This document shows positions 17,085-25,343 of a stretch of DNA of 64,000 nt, in pieces. A program made the translations under genes and the position numbers. Within the stretch, counting starts at the first letter, position 1. The number at the start of each line of letters is the position of its first letter. The notes beneath the pieces were generated by a model. That model made no database searches. It saw nothing but the letters and a program-made list of their open reading frames with translations, and was not told the DNA's origin. Source of the DNA: UBA1046 sp050945515 (GTDB lineage Bacteria; Bacillota; Clostridia; Saccharofermentanales; DTU023); contig JBMNTB010000001.1 of the NCBI GenBank assembly GCA_050945515.1, forward strand, positions 62,001 through 126,000, written 5' to 3'.

Positions 17085-17821
17085 GGAGCATAAGGGTCGT
17101 TTTGTTTTTGCTCTGCATCCAGGGTATCGTAGCCGGAACCGGCCAGGTCTATAGTTTCTCCCAAATGGCGGGGAGCAGCTTTGGTTTCGGTTTCATACCA
17201 GGCTTTGGCTCGAGCCAGAAAATCACGAATAGAGTTCTTGATTTTGGTAGCGGTACTATAATCGTAGAAATCAGTCGCATAGCCCAGCAGATCGATCTCT
17301 AAGCGATCGGCTATATATAGTGCCCGTTCCAGATGAAAAGTCTGTGTCGCAATCACACCTGTCCTGACACCGAAAATTGCCCGTGCCCGGAAGACAGTAT
17401 CATAAGTGTCAATCCCGTCTCTATCAATAAAAATTGCTTCCGGCGGGATACCGGCGGCAGCCAGGTAATTGCGCATCACCCAAGGCTCATTGTGTGCCTT
17501 CTCACTGTTATCACCGGATACGATAATCCGCTCGGAGATTCCCGCCTGATATAGCTCGATAGCACCGTCCAGTCGGTCCTTCAGCATGGGTGAGGGTGTA
17601 AGATCCGGATCTACTTTACAACCGGGCACAATTATGGCATCAAGATTGCGTTCCAACTCCGCCAGGTTTCGTATTCTGGCTCTGCCGGTCCGGACTACCG
17701 TTCGGTTGATCAGGAGCAGTCCTACGAAGAGAAGTAGAATTAAAAATGCTGCAATATAGACCATATAATGCCATATTCCTTTATTGTGCCTGGCCGTCGT
17801 TCTGTTTTTACTACCGAACAT
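17081..17821 (-). CDS. DUF218 / SanA-YdcF type membrane-anchored protein
   Basis: One transmembrane segment (YMVYIAAFLILLLFVGLLLI) near the N-terminus anchors an outward-facing DUF218 domain. Domain motifs are LDAIIVPGCKV, LKDRLDGAIELYQ, IIVSGDNSEKAHNE and VIATQTFHLERAL, typical of SanA/YdcF proteins. SanA affects barrier function of the envelope in Gram-negatives; ElyC-type relatives affect peptidoglycan lipid carriers. Function here is not known. I prefer the ATG at 17821, which has AAGGTG upstream; an in-frame ATG at 17869 would add 16 residues. It is the only minus-strand gene in this stretch and is tail-to-tail with the preceding gene. Confidence 0.85.
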   Translation of the reverse strand: MFGSKNRTTARHNKGIWHYMVYIAAFLILLLFVGLLLINRTVVRTGRARIRNLAELERNLDAIIVPGCKVDPDLTPSPMLKDRLDGAIELYQAGISERIIVSGDNSEKAHNEPWVMRNYLAAAGIPPEAIFIDRDGIDTYDTVFRARAIFGVRTGVIATQTFHLERALYIADRLEIDLLGYATDFYDYSTATKIKNSIRDFLARAKAWYETETKAAPRHLGETIDLAGSGYDTLDAEQKQNDPYAP

Positions 17822-17956
17822 GAGAGTCACCTTGGAGGTAGATTTTGATCCGCTGGTTGAACAATACAATCAATGTCGTCAGCTCCTTAATAAAAACAAG
17901 ATCTTTATCCAGTTTCCTCATGATACAATAAAATTATTCAATAGAGGAATTGGTTG

Positions 17957-19792
17957 ATGTCATTAATGTCTGTGCGAAAAACTTTTGCCCGCTTCAAATG
18001 GCTGAGCCCACTGGCTCTGATCTTGATTATATGTCTATTGTCAGGCGCTGTGGCCTGCACATCGGATGATGGTCCTGCCGGGAACCCGGCTTCTTCTACC
18101 GCACCGGATAGCAGTCTGCAACAGACTGCAGAGACGCCGGACGACCCGGCGGCGCCTTCGATAAAAGCACAAGTAGAAACTGAATCTACCCAGGCAGATG
18201 CTTTCCATGAGATCGGCTTTGTGCCTGACCCGGATACAACGATTGCCATCCAATTGCTGGAAGATGAGGTTAATCTGAATCCTTTGCAGGAGCGGAATGG
18301 TTTTCCGGTTGACAGTATGAGTGGCTGTGACCTGGTATATGAGACTTTGCTTAAATGGGATCCGGAAGAATTGACTTATAAACCTGGACTGGCGGAATTG
18401 CTGGGGATTTATGCAGACGGGATTAAGTTGAAAATCAGAGAGTATGCTGTCTGGCATGATGGTCGGCCGGTAACCCCGGAGCAAATCGAGCTGTCCTTGT
18501 ACTGGATGTGTAAGTTTACGGAAGGTTGTCGGGAGGCAGAGGGTCTGATCACAAAAGTTGAGACAGAAACTGATGGAGAGCTGGCTACTGACCGCATTTT
18601 CCTGACACTGGCTGAAAACGGTAAATACTATCAGGCATTGGCTTTGGATCTGCTCTGCCGGGCGCCGATTATGCCGGCTAATATATGGTGTGAGGGAAGG
18701 GATCCGCTGACGATCACGGAAGAAGAACTGCGAATACAGGCTGACAGACAGCCACTGGGCACTGGTCCCTGGCGAGTCAAATTGAATGATTCTTTCCAAT
18801 TGGTTTTGGAGAGATGTGTGGCAGTGGACAATAAGCCACAGTATTTGATGTTACGCAAGTATAAGGATCGGCTTAGCAAGGAACGGGCCTTTGCCAATCA
18901 GGAGATAGATATTCTGGGCGGCACATTGCCGGATGATGGAAACAGTTCCGATTATTTTACCGGGAAACCGTTGCTGTCAGGAATCGTTGTTAAACGGGAC
19001 CACTATCTGTTCAAGAATATTTATTACCGTAATCTACTGCAACTGGCCGTCGATACGTCCAGAACAGGTCGCATCCTGGATAGTAAAGCCGCGCCTACAA
19101 TTTTCTGGCATTATTTTGGCGGAGCGACCCTTGTTAGCCGCTTGCGGGCTGATCTGTCCAAGCCGGTCTTTGCCGATACCTATTTGGCGAACAAGTGGGA
19201 AATAGTTATTCGGTTGGGAGGAACTTGGGACAGCGACGGTGTGCTGAACCTTGAACAGCAGCCGCTTGCGACACTGGATCTGATTTTACCTGCTGATCCA
19301 CAGGTGGAGGCTGCCTGTAGAGCATTTGCTCAGTCAGCGCTGAGTCAAGGCTTAAGGCTGGAACTGGTCATTCTGGATCAGGAGGCATACAGACAAAGGA
19401 TCGACAACCATGATTATGATCTGTGTTATATACAGACCACGGAAAGGCTGGAAACGCCTTACAGCCTGGCACAGGATTTCCTTTACCATCTGGATCGCGA
19501 TGACTTCGAGGAACTGGTCACATCCGGTCTTTCACAGCAGGTCAGAACACTGTCTTTGGCCCTGGCTTCTGCAGGTACAGCGGACGATTTTGTCGCCGCC
19601 GCCAAGGACTGCTATCAATACTCGCTACAGCAGATGCAGTTCTTTCCTTTGGGTTGCCGGACCATCAATAATGGTTACTTCAACTCTAAGTACAGACAGA
19701 ATATATCTGATTACTGGGCCACACATCTGGACAAGCGTGATCTTACCGGCAATAGCGCGTCTGAGATTCTCGATAGTATCACAGCGGATTAA
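17957..19792 (+). CDS. Family 5 extracellular solute-binding lipoprotein (orphan OppA-like)
   Basis: Peptide-binding-type lipoprotein. A signal peptide with lipobox AVAC (Cys near residue 33) is followed by a Ser/Thr/Pro-rich linker of about 50 residues. The family 5 order is normal: LLEDEVNLNPLQERN, LVYETLLKWDPE, the WHDGRPVTPEQIELSLYWM signature, and a C-terminal half ending near YSLQQMQFFPLGCRTINN. No permease or ATPase gene is next to it, so it may serve the opp system at the left edge or act alone. ATG 17957 has GAGGAA 7 bases upstream; a TTG lies 3 bases before it. Overall similarity to OppA is weak in the second half. Confidence 0.85.
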   Translation: MSLMSVRKTFARFKWLSPLALILIICLLSGAVACTSDDGPAGNPASSTAPDSSLQQTAETPDDPAAPSIKAQVETESTQADAFHEIGFVPDPDTTIAIQLLEDEVNLNPLQERNGFPVDSMSGCDLVYETLLKWDPEELTYKPGLAELLGIYADGIKLKIREYAVWHDGRPVTPEQIELSLYWMCKFTEGCREAEGLITKVETETDGELATDRIFLTLAENGKYYQALALDLLCRAPIMPANIWCEGRDPLTITEEELRIQADRQPLGTGPWRVKLNDSFQLVLERCVAVDNKPQYLMLRKYKDRLSKERAFANQEIDILGGTLPDDGNSSDYFTGKPLLSGIVVKRDHYLFKNIYYRNLLQLAVDTSRTGRILDSKAAPTIFWHYFGGATLVSRLRADLSKPVFADTYLANKWEIVIRLGGTWDSDGVLNLEQQPLATLDLILPADPQVEAACRAFAQSALSQGLRLELVILDQEAYRQRIDNHDYDLCYIQTTERLETPYSLAQDFLYHLDRDDFEELVTSGLSQQVRTLSLALASAGTADDFVAAAKDCYQYSLQQMQFFPLGCRTINNGYFNSKYRQNISDYWATHLDKRDLTGNSASEILDSITAD

Positions 19793-19819
19793 GAAGCATG
19801 AAAGTATGAGCTGGAAAGT

Positions 19820-20755
19820 ATGAGCAAAACAACGAATTATCTGCAGTATAGAGCACCTGACGGCCAAGAGATCATATTCCCGGTCGCCGTGGTTACGGGC
19901 AAAAATGATGGTCCTCATTTTGTGATTACGGCCGGCATACATGGAGCGGAATATCCGGCCATAGCGGCAGCCATTGCCTTATTTCAGGAATTAAAGCCGG
20001 AAGACATTACAGGAAAAATTACGATTGTGACTATTTCCAGCCTCAATGCTTTTGAAGCACGCAGCATATTTGTCAATCCGGCGGATACCAAGAATCCTAA
20101 CCGTGTATTTCCCGGTAATCCGGATGGTACCTACACAGAAATTTTGGTTCATCATCTGTTTAAGGACATAATTTGTACAGCGGATTACTATCTGGATTTG
20201 CATGGTGGCGATATGGTCGAAGAACTGGAACCTTTCGGGCTTTATCACATTGGCGTCAGTGCGGAAATCGATCGACTTTCCCGGGAATTAACCAGGCATT
20301 ATGCTCTGCCTCACAATATTGCCACCACATCCGACAGCTCTTGGAATGATTCCGGGACAACTTATGCCAATGCTGCCCGCCGGGGCATACCGGCTGCTAT
20401 TGTTGAAGCAGGTGGAGCAGGGCGGCTGGATCGGGCCTCAGTCGAGATACATTTGCGCGGCCTGAAAAATACGCTTCGACATTTCGGTTGTCTTGCCGGG
20501 GAAGCTTTCGAACCTCGAGATCAACAGTTTTACCAGGATTTTTTCTGTGTGTATACTCCGGTCAAAGGTTTCTTTTACTGTGCGGTGGAGCTTGGTTCTG
20601 ACCTGGAGGAGCAGCAGCTGATCGGTACAGTAAAAGATTACTTCGGTAATCACCTCCTTGATATAACCTCCCCTGTAGCCGGTAAGGTCTTGTTTCGAAC
20701 CACCAGTCCCGCCATGGCTGAAAATGGTCTGATCTTAGGCCTTGGTGTTAAATAA
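19820..20755 (+). CDS. Succinylglutamate desuccinylase / aspartoacylase family zinc hydrolase
   Basis: M14-like zinc deacylase of the AstE/AspA superfamily. Zinc ligands His and Glu are in ITAGIHGAEYPAI and the third His in LDLHGGD; a catalytic Glu is in AAIVEAGGAG. The C-terminal barrel-sandwich domain ends in SPAVGLKxxx-like sequence (ITSPVAGKVLFRTTSPAM). Family members remove acyl groups from amino acids; the substrate here is unknown. The gene follows the orphan binding lipoprotein by 27 bases, hinting that it acts on something that protein takes up, such as an N-acyl amino acid or peptide; that link is inference. Confidence 0.87.
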   Translation: MSKTTNYLQYRAPDGQEIIFPVAVVTGKNDGPHFVITAGIHGAEYPAIAAAIALFQELKPEDITGKITIVTISSLNAFEARSIFVNPADTKNPNRVFPGNPDGTYTEILVHHLFKDIICTADYYLDLHGGDMVEELEPFGLYHIGVSAEIDRLSRELTRHYALPHNIATTSDSSWNDSGTTYANAARRGIPAAIVEAGGAGRLDRASVEIHLRGLKNTLRHFGCLAGEAFEPRDQQFYQDFFCVYTPVKGFFYCAVELGSDLEEQQLIGTVKDYFGNHLLDITSPVAGKVLFRTTSPAMAENGLILGLGVK

Positions 20756-20889
20756 GTGAGAATGAATTGCGGGCGGATGACCCAAGTTTAGATTATACTC
20801 CTAGTTTTTGAGGAAATATGACAGATAAGCCCAAACAGATTGTCTGAAAACAATATACTCATGCAGGAGCAGTCTTGAGAGGATTAAAA

Positions 20890-21360
20890 ATGGGACTTAA
20901 TCAAGTTAAAGATTTCTTTAGAGAATATGGCATGGAGGATCGAATCCAGGAATTTGCAGTGTCGAGCGCGACAGTTGAGCTTGCTGCCAAAGCTGTGCAT
21001 TGTGAACCGTGTAGAATCGCCAAGACACTGTCATTCATGGTGAATACCGGTCCGATTCTGATTGTGACAGCCGGCGATGCTAAAATTGACAATCCTAAAT
21101 ACAAGGCACAGTTTGGAACGAAGGCGAAGATGCTGACAGCGGAAGAAGCGGTCGATTTAATCGGACATCCTGTAGGCGGTATTTGCCCTTTTGCCGTCGC
21201 GGAAGGTGTTACGGTTTACTTGGACAAGTCCCTAAAGAGATTTGATACGGTTTTCCCGGCTTGCGGGAGTGATAACAGCGCCATTGAATTAACGCTGGAT
21301 GAGCTGGAACAGTATTCAGCATTTACTTCCTGGGTTGATGTTTGCAAAGGATGGCAATAA
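20890..21360 (+). CDS. YbaK/EbsC family aminoacyl-tRNA deacylase (Cys-tRNA(Pro) or Pro-tRNA editing)
   Basis: Free-standing editing-domain protein that hydrolyses mischarged tRNA. The catalytic Lys is in CRIAKTLSF, followed by TAGDAKIDNPKYKA, the GHPVGGICPF loop and a C-terminal ELTLDEL segment, all typical of the YbaK/ProX superfamily. Length is about 156 aa. I start at ATG 20890, which has GAGAGG 7 bases upstream; a TTG at 20875 is less likely. Exact specificity (Cys-tRNA-Pro versus others) cannot be read from sequence. A hairpin shared with the opposing tRNA-Arg lies 65 bases downstream. Confidence 0.9.
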   Translation: MGLNQVKDFFREYGMEDRIQEFAVSSATVELAAKAVHCEPCRIAKTLSFMVNTGPILIVTAGDAKIDNPKYKAQFGTKAKMLTAEEAVDLIGHPVGGICPFAVAEGVTVYLDKSLKRFDTVFPACGSDNSAIELTLDELEQYSAFTSWVDVCKGWQ

Positions 21361-21425
21361 ATAACCGAGATCAGAAATAGGTAGTTTCAAGGTCGCGTCA
21401 GACAGAAGTTATTACGATTAGATTT

Positions 21426-21461
21426 AAAAACCCCCAGTGCTTTTCAATAAATCACAGGGGG
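21426..21461 (-). terminator. Terminator of tRNA-Arg (minus strand)
   Basis: On the minus strand CCCCCTGTG pairs with CACTGGGGG (one mismatch) and is followed directly by TTTTT. It lies 5 bases beyond the tRNA CCA end. On the plus strand the same stem, after the YbaK gene, is followed only by TATTT, so it is a weaker terminator in that direction. Confidence 0.75.
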
Positions 21462-21465
21462 TATT

Positions 21466-21542
21466 TGGTGCGCCCGGAGGAATTCGAATCCCCGACCTAC
21501 CGCTTAGGAGGCGGTCGCTCTATCCTGCTGAGCTACGAGCGC
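21466..21542 (-). tRNA. tRNA-Arg (anticodon CCT)
   Basis: Minus-strand cloverleaf: acceptor GCGCTCG pairs with CGGGCGC (one G-U), D arm AGCTCAGCAGGATAGAGC, anticodon stem ACCGC/GCGGT around loop CTCCTAA (anticodon CCT, reads AGG), T arm with GGATTCGAATTCC, discriminator A and an encoded CCA. Total 77 bases. It is transcribed against all neighbouring genes. Confidence 0.95.
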
Positions 21543-21638
21543 ATTTAGTGTAGTTAATTTTATCACAATTATGATCAGGTAAACTGTCGGCTTAAATCCG
21601 AGCTTCCTGTAGTATTATGGAAGGCGACGGAGGTCGGG

Positions 21639-22943
21639 ATGAGCGATCTGATTGATAGTAGAAAACAGATAATTTTGCCGGTGCTATTTGGCGTTGAAGC
21701 GGCAACTGTGCGCGAGTTAAAAAAGCTGGAGCTGCCGGCCGGTGAAATCCTGGTGACAGATGGACAAGTTGCATTCAGGCCGGAAGAGGAAAGAGAAATC
21801 CCCAGGTTGACGGCTCGCTTCAATTATAATTGCCGAACTGCCGAGAGAGTGCTGATTGGCTTGTCGTCTTTCCGGGCGACTGATTTTGATCAGCTCTATG
21901 ACTGCTCCCGGCAGTTGTCCTGGGAAGACTGGCTAGATAGGGATTTTGCCTTGACGGTAACCGGCTATTCTTTGAAGTCACAGTTATTTGGTGTGCCTGC
22001 TATGCAGTCCGTTATTAAGAAAGCAATCATTGACCGACTGGTAAAAATTAGAAAGTTGAGCCCTGGCAGCCGCATTACAGAAGATAAAAGCAAAGGCGAG
22101 CTGGTCATCCGTTTTGCTGCAGTAAGGGACAAAATCACAATTATGTTAGACAGCAGCGGGGATGGACTGCACAAGCGAGGTTACCGGCCTTTGACTCATG
22201 CGGCGCCGATCAGGGAGACACTGGCGGCAGCGATTTTGGACTATATGTTTTACCTCAGAAACCAACAGCAGGGGGAAATCTTACTGGACCCTGTGTGCGG
22301 ATCAGGAACATTTTTAATTGAAGCCGCTTTGCTCAGCGCCGGCAAAGCACCGGGTCTGCTGAGAAACTTTGCAGGTCAAAAGATGGGCCTGATCGGTCCC
22401 GAAATTTTTCAGAAAGAGGCGGAGTTTGCCAGAGCAAGAGAACTTCCTCTGCCTAAGCGCAAGATTTGCTTCGGTTCGGATATCTCCCGCCGGAGTGTGC
22501 AGAATGCCGGACTAAATGCAGAAAGAGCAGGAGTAGCTCAGGCAATTGATTTCCGAGTGGCTGATCTTAGGCAACTGAGAGCTGAGAGTATCAAGGCTCA
22601 CACCGGTGCAGATAGGATACTGGTGATTGCCAATCCCCCCTATGGTGAACGCCTGGCAACACCTGAAGATTCAGATGCTGTTAACCGTGCTCTAGGTGCC
22701 CTTGTTCTGGAAAAAGATACAGGCATGAATAAAAAGGGTTGGCGCCTGGGAATTATTACCGCGGACAAAAATCTTGAAAAGCAACTTGGATTTCGTGCCG
22801 ATAAGAGACGAAAATTATACAACGGCATGATTTTGTGCCAACTATTTCAATATTTTAAAACCGGACCTCGTCCAAAGATTAAAGCAGTGAAAGGAAATTA
22901 CATTCGCGGCACAGATAGCTCTTCAAGTTGTCATGACGACTAA
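21639..22943 (+). CDS. THUMP-domain 23S rRNA guanine-N2 methyltransferase (RlmL/YpsC type)
   Basis: N-terminal ferredoxin-like plus THUMP region (FGVEAATVRELKKLE, RTAERVLIGLSSFRA), then a Rossmann methyltransferase with SAM site LLDPVCGSGTFLIEAAL and catalytic NPPYGERL. The middle segment GDGLHKRGYRPLTHAAPIRE is diagnostic of RlmL-type enzymes that form m2G in 23S rRNA. Length 434 aa fits the Bacillota YpsC form, which lacks the second methyltransferase domain of E. coli RlmL. The position of the modified base is inferred from family only. No neighbour suggests an operon; a long gap follows. Confidence 0.93.
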   Translation: MSDLIDSRKQIILPVLFGVEAATVRELKKLELPAGEILVTDGQVAFRPEEEREIPRLTARFNYNCRTAERVLIGLSSFRATDFDQLYDCSRQLSWEDWLDRDFALTVTGYSLKSQLFGVPAMQSVIKKAIIDRLVKIRKLSPGSRITEDKSKGELVIRFAAVRDKITIMLDSSGDGLHKRGYRPLTHAAPIRETLAAAILDYMFYLRNQQQGEILLDPVCGSGTFLIEAALLSAGKAPGLLRNFAGQKMGLIGPEIFQKEAEFARARELPLPKRKICFGSDISRRSVQNAGLNAERAGVAQAIDFRVADLRQLRAESIKAHTGADRILVIANPPYGERLATPEDSDAVNRALGALVLEKDTGMNKKGWRLGIITADKNLEKQLGFRADKRRKLYNGMILCQLFQYFKTGPRPKIKAVKGNYIRGTDSSSSCHDD

Positions 22944-23328
22944 GCGGGCTGTCCATGATGTGTGGACAAATGGTGGGTTTTAAGCATGCAGAAACTCTCA
23001 AAAAGCCTGTTAAATCAATGTTATAAGCAATTGTTTTATGGTGAAACTGTTTTGAAGAAAATATGTACGAAAAGTGAAAACACTGATTTTTCAAGGTCTT
23101 TAACAGTCCAAAACGCTGAAGTGCTTGTCCTGCAAGTTATACACATAGTTATTAACATTATTAACATTATGAGCCGGAGTGTGAATCGTTTTTTATCGCA
23201 ATTATGTTCGGGATAGATGCTGAAAACATGAGAATAGCAAGCTTTTCGGCAACCCATTACGCATAAATAACTTGACTTGTCAAGAGCTTTACAAAAAGTT
23301 TATATAATACATATGAGGAGTGATCAAT
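22944..23328 (+). other. 385-base non-coding gap before rpiB
   Basis: A/T-rich region without a credible gene; short open frames in it lack a family or good start. It contains TTATACACA at 23137-23145, which fits the DnaA-box pattern TTATNCACA, and TGTGGACAA at 22961-22969, one base from an inverse box. ATTAACATT-like units repeat next to the first box (about 23150-23170). The rpiB promoter occupies its right end. I see no known RNA family in it. Confidence 0.45.
23272..23308 (+). promoter_or_regulatory. rpiB promoter with inverted repeat
   Basis: TTGTCA (23277-23282) and TATATA (23301-23306, running into TATAAT at 23303-23308) give an 18-20-base spacing. The -35 hexamer lies inside the inverted repeat TTGAC-TT-GTCAA (23272-23283), which could be an operator. 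Transcription would begin only a few bases before the ribosome binding site. Confidence 0.55.
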
Positions 23329-23757
23329 ATGAGAATAGTCATTGGCAGTGACCACGCAGGTTATGCATTGAAAATGCAGATCAAGACCTATCTGGAAGCG
23401 AAAAATTATACAGTGATCGATGTCGGTACTGATTCCGCTGCTGAATCTGTTTCGTATGTGGACTACGGACGAAGTGCGGCGGCAGAAATTGTTTCCGGGC
23501 GGGCCGATCGGGGCATTATTGTCTGTGGTTCAGGAATTGGCATCTCGATAGCTGCTAATAAAGTTCCCGGTATCAGAGCAGCACTTTGCACCAATAGTTA
23601 TATGGCAGAAATGGCGCGCAGGCATAATGATGCCAATATGTTGGCCTTGGGCGGCAGAATGCTGGCAGCCAATTACGCCCAAACAATAGTTGACGCCTTC
23701 CTGACTTATGAGTTTGAGGGGGGAAGGCATCAAAAACGGCTTGACAGCCTGGAATAA
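23329..23757 (+). CDS. rpiB: Ribose-5-phosphate isomerase B (RpiB/LacAB family)
   Basis: Interconverts ribose 5-phosphate and ribulose 5-phosphate in the pentose phosphate pathway. The start IGSDHAGYALK, the active-site cysteine segment GIIVCGSGIGISIAANKVPGI and the HNDANMLALGGR segment are all characteristic. Length 142 aa is normal. ATG 23329 is preceded by GAGGAG at 8 bases; an upstream GTG at 23320 overlaps that site and is rejected. It is the last plus-strand gene before the minus-strand Tad locus, with 95 bases between the convergent ends and no clear terminator. Confidence 0.95.
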   Translation: MRIVIGSDHAGYALKMQIKTYLEAKNYTVIDVGTDSAAESVSYVDYGRSAAAEIVSGRADRGIIVCGSGIGISIAANKVPGIRAALCTNSYMAEMARRHNDANMLALGGRMLAANYAQTIVDAFLTYEFEGGRHQKRLDSLE

Positions 23758-23852
23758 TTGTAGTTTGCGCTCTAATATCGTAGAGGAATTCTATAGGTAG
23801 AGTCTGCCATTATTAATAAATAGACAGAGTTATCTTCATCCAACTATGCTTG

Positions 23853-25061
23853 TCAGTCAGTTGAAAAATAAAAAGAGCGATCGGCAAAAGTCAGGCGGCA
23901 GCGATCCGGCAACAGGGTTTCGCGGTATTTCTCCAGTCTGATACCGTCTAGCAAAGTATTGTTGAGTGAACCCAGATCCTCGACGAAGAAATTCTCCCCT
24001 CTGCGCATAATCCTTGCATGTCTGCGCCCTACTGCCGGCGAGTCCAGAAACAGATCGACTCTTTTGCTGTCTCTGCCGATGATAAATTCATCAACCAAGA
24101 TAAAAGCCTTCTGACCATCATCTGCCAGTGGCGTACCCGGCAAGCCTTCACAAAGGATAGCTAAACGGTAATTAGGTGTTCGGTTGGGCAGATTTTCCGT
24201 TGGCTCCAAGTCTAGCAGTTCGGACATGGGGGCGGAATCTTTGAGCAATCCCAGCCATTGTCCCAATCTTTTCAAACTATTAGCCAGCTTTGGTTGGTGG
24301 CCCGGATTTGTTGGTTCGTTATTTGATAAGTGTTTTGACATAATCTTAGTTTCTCCCAAATGGTTTGACTTGCTCTTTTTTTGACATTTCTTTTTGAGCG
24401 ACCTGACCCTGGTTTTGATTGCCTCTTTTATGCCGGGTCTCATCTCGGCAGCTGCAGTATTTGTTGTAGATAGGCTCAAAGACTCTTGGGCAGCAGATTG
24501 AGCAAGTGCACTTTTCTCCCGACTGATGATGATACTTAGGTATTTGATCAGCTCAGCCCAGCGCTGATCCTGGAACAAGCGATCCAATTCTTGGGTTAAT
24601 TCCGGAGGCCAGGAGTTCTCTACAGACAGCCAACGCACCAGATTACAATGATTTAGGGATATGGGGTCCGCATTGCCGATTCTGATGCTCAGATCAGCCT
24701 GCTCGGGAATGGGCAGCGAGATCAGTTTAGTCAGATGTGATGCGGTTACATTTACCATGATCAGATCGGGAACTAACAAGCGCAAATCTATTGTCAGGAG
24801 ATGGTCAGTCGCAATATAGGCTGCCTGAGCAATTTGTTTCAAGTATTGTAAGCTCTGTCCGGGATTGATCCGGCCTTTAAGCTGACTAAGAGGAATCAAG
24901 CCATTACTGTTTAAAATGAACTCCAGTTCGTTATCTTGCCTAATCCAGAGTGAAAGCAATTGATCAGGCTTCCGGCGGAGCAGACAGGCGGACTGATCTT
25001 CGTCCAGGGGAGTTGTACCGGGACAGGTGATTCGGATCAGTCCGTTCCTTGTTTGCTCCAT
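23853..25061 (-). CDS. FHA-domain protein of the Tad-like locus
   Basis: The C-terminal 85 residues form a forkhead-associated domain: FIIGRDSKRVDL, SPAVGRRHARI and EDLGSLNNTLLDG contain the Arg, Ser, His and Asn used for phosphothreonine binding. The N-terminal 180 residues resemble the domain that precedes FHA in Clostridia Tad-associated proteins (DUF6382-like), though I cannot confirm this. A basic Lys/Ser-rich linker of about 60 residues (KKKCQKKSKSNH) lies between. No signal peptide or membrane segment is visible. It starts 11 bases after the Flp-like gene and is the last gene of the minus-strand operon. It may tie pilus assembly to Ser/Thr kinase signalling; no kinase gene is nearby. 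Confidence 0.8.
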   Translation of the reverse strand: MEQTRNGLIRITCPGTTPLDEDQSACLLRRKPDQLLSLWIRQDNELEFILNSNGLIPLSQLKGRINPGQSLQYLKQIAQAAYIATDHLLTIDLRLLVPDLIMVNVTASHLTKLISLPIPEQADLSIRIGNADPISLNHCNLVRWLSVENSWPPELTQELDRLFQDQRWAELIKYLSIIISREKSALAQSAAQESLSLSTTNTAAAEMRPGIKEAIKTRVRSLKKKCQKKSKSNHLGETKIMSKHLSNNEPTNPGHQPKLANSLKRLGQWLGLLKDSAPMSELLDLEPTENLPNRTPNYRLAILCEGLPGTPLADDGQKAFILVDEFIIGRDSKRVDLFLDSPAVGRRHARIMRRGENFFVEDLGSLNNTLLDGIRLEKYRETLLPDRCRLTFADRSFYFSTD

Positions 25062-25072
25062 TTTCTTGGCCT

Positions 25073-25297
25073 TTAGAAACTGTCGATAATGGAATCGCTA
25101 AACACGCGGTCGATCAGTCTGGAGGCAAAGCGGCTGATCTGGGTTCTGAACAGAAATGCCACTGCCAGCATTACTGCAATGATGATTACGACTTCAATCG
25201 TGCCGAAACCCTCTTCGCGCCGCCTCAGCATCCGGAGATGCTGCCTCATTTGCGGCTTTAATTTCTGATTGCGCAGTGCTTTAATTATGCTCGTCAT
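25073..25297 (-). CDS. Flp-type (type IVb) pilin-like small protein
   Basis: A 74-residue protein with a basic N-terminal leader, then GFGTIEVVIIIAVMLAVAFLF: a Gly-x-Gly-x-x-Glu start of a single hydrophobic helix as in class III prepilins, where cleavage would follow the first Gly and Glu lies at position 5 or so. The tail is short and polar. It is the only pilin candidate in the locus. A strong purine-rich site (GGAGAAAGGAAG on the minus strand) precedes the ATG. The leader of about 30 residues is long for a Flp pilin. It lies 46 bases after the TadBC fusion. Confidence 0.7.
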   Translation of the reverse strand: MTSIIKALRNQKLKPQMRQHLRMLRRREEGFGTIEVVIIIAVMLAVAFLFRTQISRFASRLIDRVFSDSIIDSF

Positions 25298-25343
25298 ACG
25301 TCTTCCTTTCTCCTGTCCTGTCCGGACAAGTTAGCATTATTGC

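Noticed and set aside
22944..23328. Replication origin
   Set aside because: Only one good DnaA-box-like site and one weak one, no dnaA or dnaN nearby, and gene direction does not switch around it.
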